Shown: positions 52,749-61,222, numbered from the stretch's first letter. The stretch is 64,000 nt of DNA from Ruminococcus_G sp050944435 (GCA_050944435.1 JBMNRB010000014.1:13281-77280), one strand, 5' to 3'. Notes: generated from the letters alone by a model not told the origin. Numbers and translations: made by a program.

Positions 52749-53612
52749 ATGGAGTTTTTCATAAAGTTAAGGGAAGACAGTCTTCCTGTGCTGGGAACTT
52801 TTCTTTTGAAGGTTCTGCTGGCGATTATCGTATATATTGTCTGTTCGCGGGTTATAAAATGGGTTTGTGGCATTTTGAGAAAATCTATGACCAAGGCGGG
52901 TGTTCCGGCTGAAGCCGTCAGTTTTATTAACTCCCTTTCCAAAGTGGGCTTATATGCGCTGTTGATTTTTTCCATTGCCACCCAGTTCGGTGTGGAGGCT
53001 TCATCTGTGGCTGCGCTGCTGGCATCGGCGGGAGTCGGAATCAGTTTGGCGCTGCAGGGTGGACTTTCCAATTTGGCCGGAGGCGTGATCATCTTGATAT
53101 TCAAGCCGTTTACTGTGGGAGATTATATCATTGAAGACACCGGCAATCATGAGGGAACTGTTCAGAAAATAGAGATGTACTATACCACACTGCTTACCAT
53201 GGACAATCAGAGAGTCATGGTTCCTAATGCAACGCTCACCAACAATATTATTACCAATGTGACAGCTATGGATGAGCGGAAACTGGACATCAAAGTAGGA
53301 ATTTCCTATGATTCAGATCTGAAAAAGGCCAAAAAAATTCTGATGGGGCTGATTGAAGCAGAGGATCGGATAGAAAAGAGTATGGAGATACAGGTGTTTG
53401 TTGATGGCCTGTGTGACAGCTTTGTCCGGTTGGGACTGCGAGCGTGGGTGAAAACGGATCAGTACTGGGCAGTTCGATGGAAGTTGAATGAAGATATTAA
53501 AATTTCTTTTGAGGAGGCGGGAATTAAAATTCCTTATCCTCAGATGGATATTCATATGATACATGAGGAAAAAGATCAGGAGATGACAGGGAATGAGAGC
53601 AAAAATATATGA
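52749..53612 (+). CDS. Small-conductance mechanosensitive channel (MscS family)
   Basis: A 287-residue protein: three membrane helices, the last being the pore helix rich in Ala/Gly (AALLASAGVGISLALQGGLS), followed by the beta domain (GGVIILIFKPFTVGDYI, VPNATLTNNIITNVT). Length and layout equal MscS of E. coli (286). It releases solutes on osmotic downshock. It starts four bases after glgB and overlaps the next gene by 20 bases. Confidence 0.94.
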   Translation: MEFFIKLREDSLPVLGTFLLKVLLAIIVYIVCSRVIKWVCGILRKSMTKAGVPAEAVSFINSLSKVGLYALLIFSIATQFGVEASSVAALLASAGVGISLALQGGLSNLAGGVIILIFKPFTVGDYIIEDTGNHEGTVQKIEMYYTTLLTMDNQRVMVPNATLTNNIITNVTAMDERKLDIKVGISYDSDLKKAKKILMGLIEAEDRIEKSMEIQVFVDGLCDSFVRLGLRAWVKTDQYWAVRWKLNEDIKISFEEAGIKIPYPQMDIHMIHEEKDQEMTGNESKNI

Positions 53613-54780
53613 AGATATGCTGAATGCAAAGTCAGTGATTCGTGAGACTTTTACTTATGGAGCGCAGCGGGCGGCGGAAATCGGATATGACAATGTATTT
53701 GACTATAGTCTGGGAAACCCGTCAGTGCCGGTTCCGGACAAATTTACAAGAAAAATGACGGAACTGCTGGAGACGAAAAGTCCCATGGAGCTTCACGGAT
53801 ACAGCCCTACGCTGGGAAATCAGGAAGCCAGAGAGGCAGTGGCAGCTTCCATAAAGAAAAGGTTCAATTTGGAGTATACGGCGGATCATATTTTTATGAC
53901 CAGCGGAGCGGCCTCTTCTTTGGCACATGCCTTTCGTGCAGTTACGGTGCCGGGGGATACTATTCTTACTTTTGCCCCTTACTTTCCGGAATACGATCCC
54001 TACGTTAACCTGACGGGAGCAAAACTGAAAGTGGTTCCGGCGGATCTTTCTTCTTTTCAGATTGATTTTGAAAAATTTGAGGAGATGGTGACGGAAGACG
54101 TAACGGCGGTACTCATCAATTCTCCCAACAATCCTTCCGGGGTGGTATATACTGAGGAGACGCTGAGGACGATGGCGGAACTTCTTCGGAAAAAAAGCAG
54201 GGAATTTCAGCATGATATCTATGTGATTTCCGATGAACCTTACCGGGAGATTATTTTTGACGGAAAAGCGTCACCTTATATGGCGGCGATTTATGAGAAG
54301 ACGATCACCTGTTATTCTTTCAGTAAATCTCTCTCGCTGCCGGGAGAGAGGATCGGCTATCTGGCCGCCTCGCCCCTGGATGAGGATGGAAGGAAGATCG
54401 TGGATATGTGCGGGCAGATTTCCAGAGGAATCGGTCACAATTGTCCTTCTTCTATAATTCAGATGGCAGTGATTGATCTGTTGGACGATACGTCAGATCT
54501 TGGTGTTTATGAGACGAATATGAATATTCTTTACGACAAACTGACCAGTCTGGGCTTTTCCTGCGCAAGACCGGGAGGAACTTTTTACATGTTTCCCAAG
54601 GCGCTGGAGGAAGACGCGGCAGCGTTTTGCCTGAAGGCAAGAAAATATGATCTTCTGCTGGTACCGGGGGATACCTTTGGCTGTCCGGGATATTTCCGGA
54701 TCTCTTACTGTGTGGACACGGAAAAGGTGAAACGTTCTCTTTCTGCCTTTGAAAAACTGGCGGAGGAGTATAAAAAATAA
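53593..54780 (+). CDS. Pyridoxal-phosphate aminotransferase, class I/II
   Basis: A 395-residue aminotransferase: FDYSLGNPSVPVPDKF, TSGAASSLAHAFRAV, NSPNNPSGVVYTEET and the PLP lysine in CYSFSKSLSLPGERIGYLA. The fold is that of aspartate/aromatic aminotransferases; the amino acid substrate cannot be told. Start ATG 53593 overlaps mscS by 20 bases, with AGGAG upstream. Confidence 0.9.
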   Translation: MRAKIYEDMLNAKSVIRETFTYGAQRAAEIGYDNVFDYSLGNPSVPVPDKFTRKMTELLETKSPMELHGYSPTLGNQEAREAVAASIKKRFNLEYTADHIFMTSGAASSLAHAFRAVTVPGDTILTFAPYFPEYDPYVNLTGAKLKVVPADLSSFQIDFEKFEEMVTEDVTAVLINSPNNPSGVVYTEETLRTMAELLRKKSREFQHDIYVISDEPYREIIFDGKASPYMAAIYEKTITCYSFSKSLSLPGERIGYLAASPLDEDGRKIVDMCGQISRGIGHNCPSSIIQMAVIDLLDDTSDLGVYETNMNILYDKLTSLGFSCARPGGTFYMFPKALEEDAAAFCLKARKYDLLLVPGDTFGCPGYFRISYCVDTEKVKRSLSAFEKLAEEYKK

Positions 54781-54795
54781 AAGGAGGTAATAGAT

Positions 54796-55722
54796 ATGGC
54801 ATTTCAAATCTGCGGGGCGCCCTGCTGCTGGGGCATTGAACTGCCCATCAGGCCTGAGCTTCCCGGTTGGAAGCGGGTACTGTCGGAAGCCGGACAGGCA
54901 GGCTACAGTGCTATCGAGCTGGGACCTTACGGTTATCTTCCTCTGGATGTGGATGTGGTGACGGAGGAACTGAATAAGAACCATATCTCTATTGTGGCGG
55001 GAACGATTTTTCACGATCTGATTGATCCTGCCAACCAGGATTATGTCCTGAAAGCGGTGGATGATATCTGTTCTCTGATTACAAAGCTTCCCCCGCTGAA
55101 GCGCCATGAAGGGCAGAAGTTTCCCACGCCTTACATGACGATTATGGATTGGGGACACGATGAAAGAGATTATGCTGCCGGCCATTATGATACGTCTCCC
55201 AGACTGTCGCCGGAGGAGTGGAAGCAGTTTATGAAACATCTGCGCGCCGTTTGTGACCGGGCCAATTCTTATGGGGTACGGCCGGTGATTCATCCCCATG
55301 CGGGAAGCTATATTGAGTTTTCCGACGAAATCGAAGCCGTAGTCAACGATATTCCCTATGAGACGGCTGGCCTCTGTCTGGACACCGGCCACCTGTACTA
55401 TTCCGGCATGGATCCGGTGGAATATTTGAAAAAATATGCGGACCGGCTGGATTATGTTCATTTTAAAGATGTCAACGAAGAAGTTTATCGGGAAGTGATG
55501 GGAGAACATATCCGCTTTTTTGAAGGATGCGCCAAAGGAGCCATGTGTCCCATCGGAAAAGGATGCCTGGATTATCCGGCGATTAAAGGTGCGCTGCTGG
55601 ACATTGGATACAGCGGATATATTACTATTGAGCAGGAACGTGACCCGAAAAACGCGGACGGAACCCTCGAGGATGTAAAGGCCAGCGTGGATTATCTTAA
55701 ATCTGTAGGATATGAAATTTAA
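54796..55722 (+). CDS. Sugar phosphate isomerase/epimerase, TIM barrel
   Basis: A 308-residue xylose isomerase-like TIM barrel. It begins CGAPCCWGIELP; the metal-ligand glutamate/histidine pattern is visible in AIELGPYGYLP, VIHPHAGSYIEF, CLDTGHLYYSG and YVHFKDVN, ending in YITIEQERDP. It is close to inosose dehydratase (IolE)-like proteins, but no inositol genes surround it. AAAGGAGG precedes the ATG. A terminator follows. Confidence 0.88.
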   Translation: MAFQICGAPCCWGIELPIRPELPGWKRVLSEAGQAGYSAIELGPYGYLPLDVDVVTEELNKNHISIVAGTIFHDLIDPANQDYVLKAVDDICSLITKLPPLKRHEGQKFPTPYMTIMDWGHDERDYAAGHYDTSPRLSPEEWKQFMKHLRAVCDRANSYGVRPVIHPHAGSYIEFSDEIEAVVNDIPYETAGLCLDTGHLYYSGMDPVEYLKKYADRLDYVHFKDVNEEVYREVMGEHIRFFEGCAKGAMCPIGKGCLDYPAIKGALLDIGYSGYITIEQERDPKNADGTLEDVKASVDYLKSVGYEI

Positions 55723-55731
55723 TTGAAAAGG

Positions 55732-55764
55732 CTGCGGCTGAAAGAAGCTGCAGTTCTTTTTTTA
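55732..55764 (+). terminator. Terminator after the TIM-barrel gene
   Basis: CTGCGGCT (55732-55739), loop GAAAGA, AGCTGCAG (55746-55753), then a long T-run. Confidence 0.88.
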
Positions 55765-55773
55765 CATAAGTTA

Positions 55774-55802
55774 TTGACAACTAACCTAAATTAGAATATA
55801 CT
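55774..55802 (+). promoter_or_regulatory. Promoter of the Fur-like gene with an overlapping operator-like repeat
   Basis: TTGACA (55774-55779), 17-base spacer, TATACT (55797-55802). The spacer holds CTAACCTAA and the partial dyad CTAA...TTAG. CTAACCTAA equals one half of the known DtxR/IdeR operator. This is suggestive of metal-dependent repression, but only one half is exact. Confidence 0.7.
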
Positions 55803-55851
55803 AACTCATGGGAAATAAAGGAAATACGGCACAGTCGGAGGCGAATGGAAA

Positions 55852-56163
55852 ATGAATCATGAGGGTGATATTCAGAAGATGGAAAGCCAGAAAAGGGTGA
55901 TTCTGGATAAGATGCGTGAAAAAGGATGCAGAATTACTAAACAGAGAATGATGATATTGGACGTGATCCTTTCCCGTGAATGCTCCAGCTGTAAAGAAAT
56001 CTGCTATTATGTGGCAAGGAAAGACAACAGTATTGGACAAGCAACCGTTTATCGCATGCTGAATGTTCTGGAGGATGTAGGGGTAATCAGCCGGAAAAAT
56101 ATGTATCGGGTTGATCCGGTGAAGAAGTCTTCACTGGATGGAAATGATAAAGTTTATCAATAA
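55852..56163 (+). CDS. Truncated Fur-family regulator (DNA-binding domain only)
   Basis: A 103-residue protein that matches the winged-helix N-terminal half of Fur: EKGCRITKQRMMILDVILSR, CSSCKEICYYVARKD, IGQATVYRMLNVLEDVGVIS and NMYRVD. It then ends in an unrelated tail KKSSLDGNDKVYQ. The C-terminal dimerisation/metal-sensing domain (about 40-50 further residues with His/Cys ligands) is absent. Its stop codon lies in the first copy of a 14-base direct repeat, which suggests a rearrangement. It may still bind DNA, perhaps as a partner for a full-length Fur. Downstream genes encode a metal P-type ATPase system. Confidence 0.8.
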   Translation: MNHEGDIQKMESQKRVILDKMREKGCRITKQRMMILDVILSRECSSCKEICYYVARKDNSIGQATVYRMLNVLEDVGVISRKNMYRVDPVKKSSLDGNDKVYQ

Positions 56164-56245
56164 GGATCCTCTTCATTGACGGAGAAACCGTCGGGAGAGT
56201 ATGATAAAACCTGTATTAAAATATATACAAATTTATCAATAAGGA
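56153..56245. repeat. 14-base direct repeat flanking the end of the truncated Fur gene
   Basis: TTTATCAATAAGGA occurs at 56153-56166 and again at 56232-56245. The first copy contains the Fur stop codon, the second ends in the ribosome binding region of the 26-residue gene. It could mark a duplication or a deletion end point. Confidence 0.7.
56176..56205 (+). promoter_or_regulatory. Promoter for the small peptide-DUF6110-ATPase operon
   Basis: TTGACG (56176-56181), 18-base spacer, TATGAT (56200-56205). A hairpin GACGG-AGAAA-CCGTC (56178-56192) overlaps the -35. Confidence 0.6.
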
Positions 56246-56255
56246 AGTGAGGTCA

Positions 56256-56336
56256 GTGAAACATCATAAGTTTTGGGCAGTGGCGGCTGCTTTTTGTTTT
56301 TTTATGGCAATGGTTACCGGTTATAAGCACAAGTAG
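56256..56336 (+). CDS. 26-residue single-span membrane peptide (DUF6219-like)
   Basis: GTG at 56256 with AAGGAAG/GTGAGG upstream opens a 26-residue frame, MKHHKFWAVAAAFCFFMAMV then TGYKHK and TAG at 56334. It has a short basic N-terminus, one hydrophobic helix and a basic C-terminus. Similar mini-proteins precede DUF6110 and P-type ATPase genes in gut Lachnospiraceae, as far as I recall. It could be an ATPase accessory peptide. It is too short to be predicted by default gene callers. Confidence 0.7.
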   Translation: MKHHKFWAVAAAFCFFMAMVTGYKHK

Positions 56337-56351
56337 AGGAGGTACATAAAG

Positions 56352-56639
56352 ATGATGAATATCGACTGGAAAAAATTAGGTTTATTCGCAGGCGGCGTTT
56401 TGTTTGGAACGGCTGGAGTAAAAATTCTGGCCAGCAAAGATGCAAAGAAAGTGTATACAAATTGTACGGCGGCAGCGCTGAGAGCAAAGGAGTCCGTGAT
56501 GCAGACTGTTACCACTGTACAGGAAAATGCGGAAGATATTTTGGCTGAAGCAAAACAGATCAATGAAGACAGAGCTGCAAAGGAAGAAGACTGCTGCGTA
56601 GACGATGCAAAAGAAAAGGCATCAGAAGGTGAAGAATGA
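56352..56639 (+). CDS. DUF6110-type single-span protein
   Basis: A 95-residue protein: N-terminal glycine-rich membrane helix (LGLFAGGVLFGTAGVKILAS), then a soluble helical region (AALRAKESVMQTVTTVQENA) and an acidic C-terminus with two adjacent cysteines (EEDCCVDDAKEK). Its pattern matches DUF6110, found beside heavy-metal ATPases. The CC pair could bind metal. GGAGG precedes the ATG. Its stop overlaps the ATPase start (ATGA), so the two are coupled. Confidence 0.78.
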   Translation: MMNIDWKKLGLFAGGVLFGTAGVKILASKDAKKVYTNCTAAALRAKESVMQTVTTVQENAEDILAEAKQINEDRAAKEEDCCVDDAKEKASEGEE

Positions 56640-58711
56640 AATTCATAATCCAGCATGAAACAAGGGGGCGTATCCGGGTTCATATGGTGCAGAAGCGCAT
56701 GACCTATGAAGAAGCGGATACGCTGCTGTATTATCTGCATAATCAACGCAGCGTTACCTCTGCAAAGGTGTATGAAAGAACCAGGGATGCAGTAGTCTGC
56801 TACACTGGAAGCAGGGAAGAAATAATCGAAGCGCTGCGGGAGTTTCGGTACGACGATGTGGAGGTACCGGACAATGTGCTTGAAAATTCCGGCAGAGAGC
56901 TGAATGCCCAATATCAGGAGAAACTGTTTGGCAGGACAGCGCTTCGGTTCATTGGAAAAATGGCAGTTCCTTATCCTATCAGAGTCCTCTGGATCGGGGC
57001 TAAGGCGATGCATTATATTTGGAAAGGGCTGAGAAGTCTTAAGGAGAAGCGGCTGGATGTGGCGGTGCTGGACAGTACGGCCATCGGTATATCCGTATTG
57101 CGAAAAAATATGGAGACGGCATCTTCTATCATGTTCCTGTTGGGCATTGGCGAACTTCTGGAAGAATGGACGCATAAAAAATCAGTGGGTGATCTGGCCA
57201 GGAGTATGTCCCTGAACATCAGCAAAGTATGGATAGTAAAGGACGGTCAGGAGATTTTGACATCGGCCAGTGAAATTCAGCCTGGAGATCAGGTGATGGT
57301 GCATATGGGAAATGTGATCCCCTTTGATGGAAATGTGGTCGCCGGAGAAGCCATGGTGAATCAGGCGTCGCTTACCGGAGAATCTCTCTCGGTGAGAAAA
57401 AAGCCGCACGGATACGTTTATGCGGGTACGGTGGTGGAAGAAGGGGAACTGACGATTCAGGTAAAGGCGGTAAAAGGTTCTACGCGGTTTGAAAAGATTG
57501 TGACCATGATAGAAGAGTCGGAAAAACTGAAATCAGGAGCAGAAAGCAGGGCGGAGCATTTGGCTGACCGGCTGGTTCCCTATACGCTGGCGGGAACAGC
57601 GCTGACCTGGCTTCTTACCAGGAGCGCTGCAAAAGCTCTTGCTGTTTTGATGGTGGATTTTTCCTGCGCTTTGAAATTGGCCATGCCCATAACCGTCCTC
57701 TCGGCCATTCGGGAAGCCGGGCTTTCCCATATAACGGTCAAAGGCGGAAAATATATGGAAGCGACAGCGGAGGCTTCCACTATTGTTTTTGATAAAACAG
57801 GTACGCTGACGAAGGCAAAACCTACGGTGAAAGATGTGGTGACCTTTGGAGGAAAAAGCAAAGAAGAGATGCTGCGGATCGCCGCATGTCTGGAGGAACA
57901 TTTCCCTCATTCCATGGCAAAAGCCGTGGTTCGGGAAGCGAAGAAGCGGGGGCTGGAGCATGAGGAAATGCATTCCAAGGTGGAATATACGGTAGCCCAT
58001 GGAATTTCTTCTTATATTGATGACAGAAAAGTAATTATCGGAAGCGCACATTTTGTATTTGAAGATGCGAAGTGCAGTATTGATCCGGAAGATCAGGAGA
58101 AATTTCGCCGGATTTCAGATGAGTATTCCCATCTTTATCTGGCAGTGGAAGGGAAATTGGCCGCGGTCATCTGTATTGAAGATCCTCTTCGGGAAGAAGC
58201 AGAGGGAGTAGTCAGCACCCTTCATCGCCTGGGAATCAGAAAAATCGTAATGATGACAGGAGACAGTGAAAGGACGGCAGCGGCCATTGCGGCAAAGGTA
58301 GGTGTAGATGAATACTACTCGGAGGTGCTGCCGGAGGATAAAGCAGGATTTGTGGAAAAGGAAAAGGCGGAGGGCAGAAAGGTCATTATGATCGGGGACG
58401 GCATCAATGATTCACCTGCTTTATCAGCCGCCAATGTGGGAGTCGCCATCAGCGATGGGGCGGAGATTGCCCGGGAAATTGCCGATATTACCATTTCAGC
58501 GGATGATCTTTATCAGATTGTCATATTGAAACGGTTAAGCGACAGTTTAATGAAACGGATTCAGAAAAATTACCGCTGGATTGTGGGAATCAATGCAGCA
58601 TTGATACTTTTGGGAGTGTGGGGTGTGATTCAGCCCACCGCATCGGCGCTGCTTCATAATACTTCCACTTTGATTATCAGTTTGAAAAGCATGCAGAATC
58701 TGCTGGCGTAA
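56636..58711 (+). CDS. P1B-type heavy-metal ATPase lacking the CPC motif
   Basis: A 691-residue P-type ATPase. The N-terminal domain has an HMA-like fold but no CxxC (MKFIIQHETRGRIRVHMVQK). The actuator motif is TGES in NQASLTGESLSVRK; the phosphorylation site is D386 in VFDKTGTLTKAKP; the nucleotide-binding HP motif is in EHFPHSMAKAV; the hinge is MIGDGINDSPAL. In the membrane segment before the phosphorylation site, where P1B pumps have CPC, SPC or TPC, this one has S343-C344-A345-L346 with no proline before or after the cysteine. Metal specificity therefore cannot be assigned; iron or another divalent ion is possible given the Fur-like gene upstream. Confidence 0.88.
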   Translation: MKFIIQHETRGRIRVHMVQKRMTYEEADTLLYYLHNQRSVTSAKVYERTRDAVVCYTGSREEIIEALREFRYDDVEVPDNVLENSGRELNAQYQEKLFGRTALRFIGKMAVPYPIRVLWIGAKAMHYIWKGLRSLKEKRLDVAVLDSTAIGISVLRKNMETASSIMFLLGIGELLEEWTHKKSVGDLARSMSLNISKVWIVKDGQEILTSASEIQPGDQVMVHMGNVIPFDGNVVAGEAMVNQASLTGESLSVRKKPHGYVYAGTVVEEGELTIQVKAVKGSTRFEKIVTMIEESEKLKSGAESRAEHLADRLVPYTLAGTALTWLLTRSAAKALAVLMVDFSCALKLAMPITVLSAIREAGLSHITVKGGKYMEATAEASTIVFDKTGTLTKAKPTVKDVVTFGGKSKEEMLRIAACLEEHFPHSMAKAVVREAKKRGLEHEEMHSKVEYTVAHGISSYIDDRKVIIGSAHFVFEDAKCSIDPEDQEKFRRISDEYSHLYLAVEGKLAAVICIEDPLREEAEGVVSTLHRLGIRKIVMMTGDSERTAAAIAAKVGVDEYYSEVLPEDKAGFVEKEKAEGRKVIMIGDGINDSPALSAANVGVAISDGAEIAREIADITISADDLYQIVILKRLSDSLMKRIQKNYRWIVGINAALILLGVWGVIQPTASALLHNTSTLIISLKSMQNLLA

Positions 58712-58725
58712 AGCACAGATTCGGG

Positions 58726-58763
58726 AAGGGACAATGCAGATTTGCCTGCAATGTCCCTTTTTT
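58726..58763 (+). terminator. Terminator after the ATPase gene
   Basis: AAGGGACAATGCAG (58726-58739) pairs with CTGCAATGTCCCTT (58746-58759) with one mismatch, then T's. Confidence 0.88.
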
Positions 58764-58809
58764 GTATCCGGCATATCATATACTAAACAGTCCGAAAAGG
58801 AGGAATCTT

Positions 58810-59676
58810 ATGAACGGAATCGATATCAGCGCTTATCAGGGAAAGATCGACGGAGCCAGGGTCCGAAACGCAGGCGTCGAGTTTGCCATTTTGCGGGTAT
58901 CGGATAAAAATAACGCAGAAGATGCATATTTTTCAGCTAATTACAATCAATGCCGGAAAAATGGAATTTTTACAGGAGTATATAAGTTTTCCTATGCACT
59001 GACAGAGACGGTGGCTGCGGCAGAAGCGGAAAAAACATTGTCACTGATTAAAAATAAGGAGATTGACTGCGGCGTCTGGCTGGACTTGGAGTGGGAGGAA
59101 CAGAGGAAACTGGGCGGGAGGAAAATAGAGAAAATTGCACAGGCCTTCATCAAAGTTATAGAGAAGGGGGGATACTCCTGTGGAATATATTGCAATACAG
59201 ACTGGTATAAACGTGTGCTGACGGAGAAATTGAAACAGTATCCCCTCTGGATTGCCAGATATCCGTCTGCCGACGGCGGCGTGCCGGATTATGAATTAAA
59301 ACCGGATGTGGGTATTGTCTGGCAGTATACCAGTAAGGGAAGAGTATCCGGAATATCAGGATATGTGGACCGGGATCTGGCCTGGGTCAATCTGCCGGAA
59401 TATTTAAAAAAAAGAAACGAAGAGATTCTGAAGGAAAAGGAGGCGGCTTATATGTTTCAAGTGGGAACCCTGCAGTATGGAAGCGCCGGAAACGACGTTC
59501 TGCTGTTTGAAGAGATAATGAAAGCCCGTGGGTATTATGAAGGAGCTCTGGATAAAAGTTATGGAGAAGGCTGTATGGCGGCGTGTACTCAGTATCAAAA
59601 GGAGAGAAAAGGGGCGGCGGGTCCGGTGGATGGCATATGCGGAGAGAAGACCTGGAAGGATCTCATCGCTTTATAG
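58810..59676 (+). CDS. GH25 muramidase with peptidoglycan-binding domain
   Basis: A 288-residue protein. The GH25 domain (about 1-200) has the N-terminal NGIDISAYQGKI with the conserved aspartate, and VWLDLEWEEQ for the catalytic D-x-E. A C-terminal PF01471-like domain (about 215-288) reads LQYGSAGNDVLLFEEIMKAR, then GYYEGALDKSYGEG. There is no signal peptide, a phage endolysin-like trait, yet no holin or phage gene is near. Start ATG 58810 with AAAGGAGG. It may act on cell walls during lysis of the mother cell or be a domesticated lysin. Confidence 0.9.
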   Translation: MNGIDISAYQGKIDGARVRNAGVEFAILRVSDKNNAEDAYFSANYNQCRKNGIFTGVYKFSYALTETVAAAEAEKTLSLIKNKEIDCGVWLDLEWEEQRKLGGRKIEKIAQAFIKVIEKGGYSCGIYCNTDWYKRVLTEKLKQYPLWIARYPSADGGVPDYELKPDVGIVWQYTSKGRVSGISGYVDRDLAWVNLPEYLKKRNEEILKEKEAAYMFQVGTLQYGSAGNDVLLFEEIMKARGYYEGALDKSYGEGCMAACTQYQKERKGAAGPVDGICGEKTWKDLIAL

Positions 59677-59770
59677 TTATTTCTCATTAATCCATAATAT
59701 ACCTTGCCGGAAATGGGAAAATAGGATAAAATAAGATGCGGCTCATAGAAGAGGTTCATATGGATAAGTA

Positions 59771-59812
59771 AAAATTAAAAGCTTCAAATCCTTATCTGTA
59801 AGGATTTGAAGC
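59771..59812 (-). terminator. Terminator of tRNA-Thr
   Basis: A perfect 14-base inverted repeat GCTTCAAATCCTTA (59781-59794) / TAAGGATTTGAAGC (59799-59812). On the minus strand a T-rich run follows (59771-59780). Confidence 0.88.
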
Positions 59813-59825
59813 AAATGTACAAATA

Positions 59826-59898
59826 AGCTGGAAAAGGGACTTGAACCCTCGACCCCTTCATTACGAGTGAAGTGCTCTACCGACTGAGCTATTCCAGC
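59826..59898 (-). tRNA. tRNA-Thr (anticodon CGT)
   Basis: Minus strand cloverleaf: acceptor GCTGGAA/TTCCAGC, discriminator T; D arm GCTC...GAGC; anticodon stem CTTCA/TGAAG with loop CTCGTAA, anticodon CGU reading ACG; T arm with GGTTCAAGTCC. CCA is not encoded. Confidence 0.94.
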
Positions 59899-59918
59899 GT
59901 GTGGGTGACACAAATGTT

Positions 59919-59946
59919 ATTATAACGCATTTTAAAAAAAATGCAA
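59919..59946 (-). promoter_or_regulatory. Sigma-A promoter for tRNA-Thr
   Basis: Minus strand TTGCAT (59941-59946), 16-base spacer, TATAAT (59919-59924). The same hexamers as the tRNA-Val promoter. Confidence 0.75.
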
Positions 59947-59986
59947 TACAAATTTTCTTTTTTTTGAAAAAATGTGAGAGGTAAAT

Positions 59987-61222
59987 ATGAGTATACGGGA
60001 AGAAAATAAGAAATTGCTGATACAGTATTTTGAAAACGGCGGTAAACGCCACTGTACGAAAAAAATCGGGGTGGAACTGGAGCACATTATTGTGGATCGA
60101 AACACCAAGAAGAGTGTTTCCTATTATGGAGAAAAAGGAATTGGCGCTCTACTGGAACGGTTAAGCGCTCATTTTCCCTGGCGATATGAACCGGAAGGGA
60201 GTCTGCTGGGGGTTTACAATGATGATTTTTCGATTAGTTTGGAACCGGCCGGACAATTGGAGGTCAGTATCAATCCCCGGGAAGATATTTCTCTGATTTA
60301 CCGGATTTACCGTATGTTTTTAGAACAGATTACTCCAATTCTTGAAAATTGGGGGTATGAGATGCTGACTTTGGGGTATCATCCGGTATCAAAGGCGGAA
60401 GATATGGCGCTGATTCCTAAAAAAAGATACGAGTATATGGATCGTTATTTTATGGAGACGGGCTGCTGCGGTAAAAACATGATGCGGGGTACGGCGGCTA
60501 CTCAGGTATCCATTGATTACGACAGTGAAGAGGATTTTCTCTTAAAAATCCGCAGCGCTTATATGCTGATGCCTTTGTTTAAATTGTTGACGGACAACAC
60601 TCCGGTGATGGATGGGGAAGCCTACGAAGGCTGTATGGCGCGGACATATATTTGGGAAAATGTGGATCCAGATCGGACAGGCATCATCAAAGGACTTTTT
60701 GATGAAGACTTTGGGTTTGAAAAGTATGCTGAATTTTTGATGAATCTTCCGGTGATTTTTGTGGAGAATCAGGGAAGGCCGCTGTACACAGGGGATAAAA
60801 AGACGGAAGATATTTGGAAGGAGGACATTTTTACACAGGAGGATATTGAACATATCTTATCTATGAATTTTCAAGATGTCCGGCTGAAGCATTATCTGGA
60901 AATTCGTTATGCGGACAGCATGCCTATCAATTGTGTGCTGGGATATGCCGCGCTGCTGAAAGGCGTTTTTTATCAGAAGGATTTCCTGGAAGAATTGGTG
61001 GAAAAGCTGGATGCCGATGAGGACGCCATTCTGAGAGCACAAAGTAATTTAATGAAGGCAGGGTTTGATGGAGAAGCCTATGGTTATCCGGTGGATAAAC
61101 TTTTAAAATATGTGATGGAAGGAGCCAAGAACCAGCTTTGTGAAAGCGAACAGCTGCTGCTGATGCCGCTGGAAAAACTGGTGGAACAGAAAAGAACACT
61201 GGCGGGGGAGTATTTTGAATGA
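59987..61222 (+). CDS. Glutamate-cysteine ligase-like protein (GCS2 family)
   Basis: A 411-residue protein of the carboxylate-amine ligase fold: KKIGVELEHIIVDRNTKKSV, EPEGSLLG, SLEPAGQLEVSINP, GTAATQVSIDYDSEEDF and LEIRYADSMP. The family makes gamma-glutamylcysteine or other gamma-glutamyl amides with ATP. It overlaps the ATP-grasp gene by four bases, so the two likely work in one pathway. The precise amine substrate is not readable. It is not the fused GshAB type. Confidence 0.85.
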   Translation: MSIREENKKLLIQYFENGGKRHCTKKIGVELEHIIVDRNTKKSVSYYGEKGIGALLERLSAHFPWRYEPEGSLLGVYNDDFSISLEPAGQLEVSINPREDISLIYRIYRMFLEQITPILENWGYEMLTLGYHPVSKAEDMALIPKKRYEYMDRYFMETGCCGKNMMRGTAATQVSIDYDSEEDFLLKIRSAYMLMPLFKLLTDNTPVMDGEAYEGCMARTYIWENVDPDRTGIIKGLFDEDFGFEKYAEFLMNLPVIFVENQGRPLYTGDKKTEDIWKEDIFTQEDIEHILSMNFQDVRLKHYLEIRYADSMPINCVLGYAALLKGVFYQKDFLEELVEKLDADEDAILRAQSNLMKAGFDGEAYGYPVDKLLKYVMEGAKNQLCESEQLLLMPLEKLVEQKRTLAGEYFE

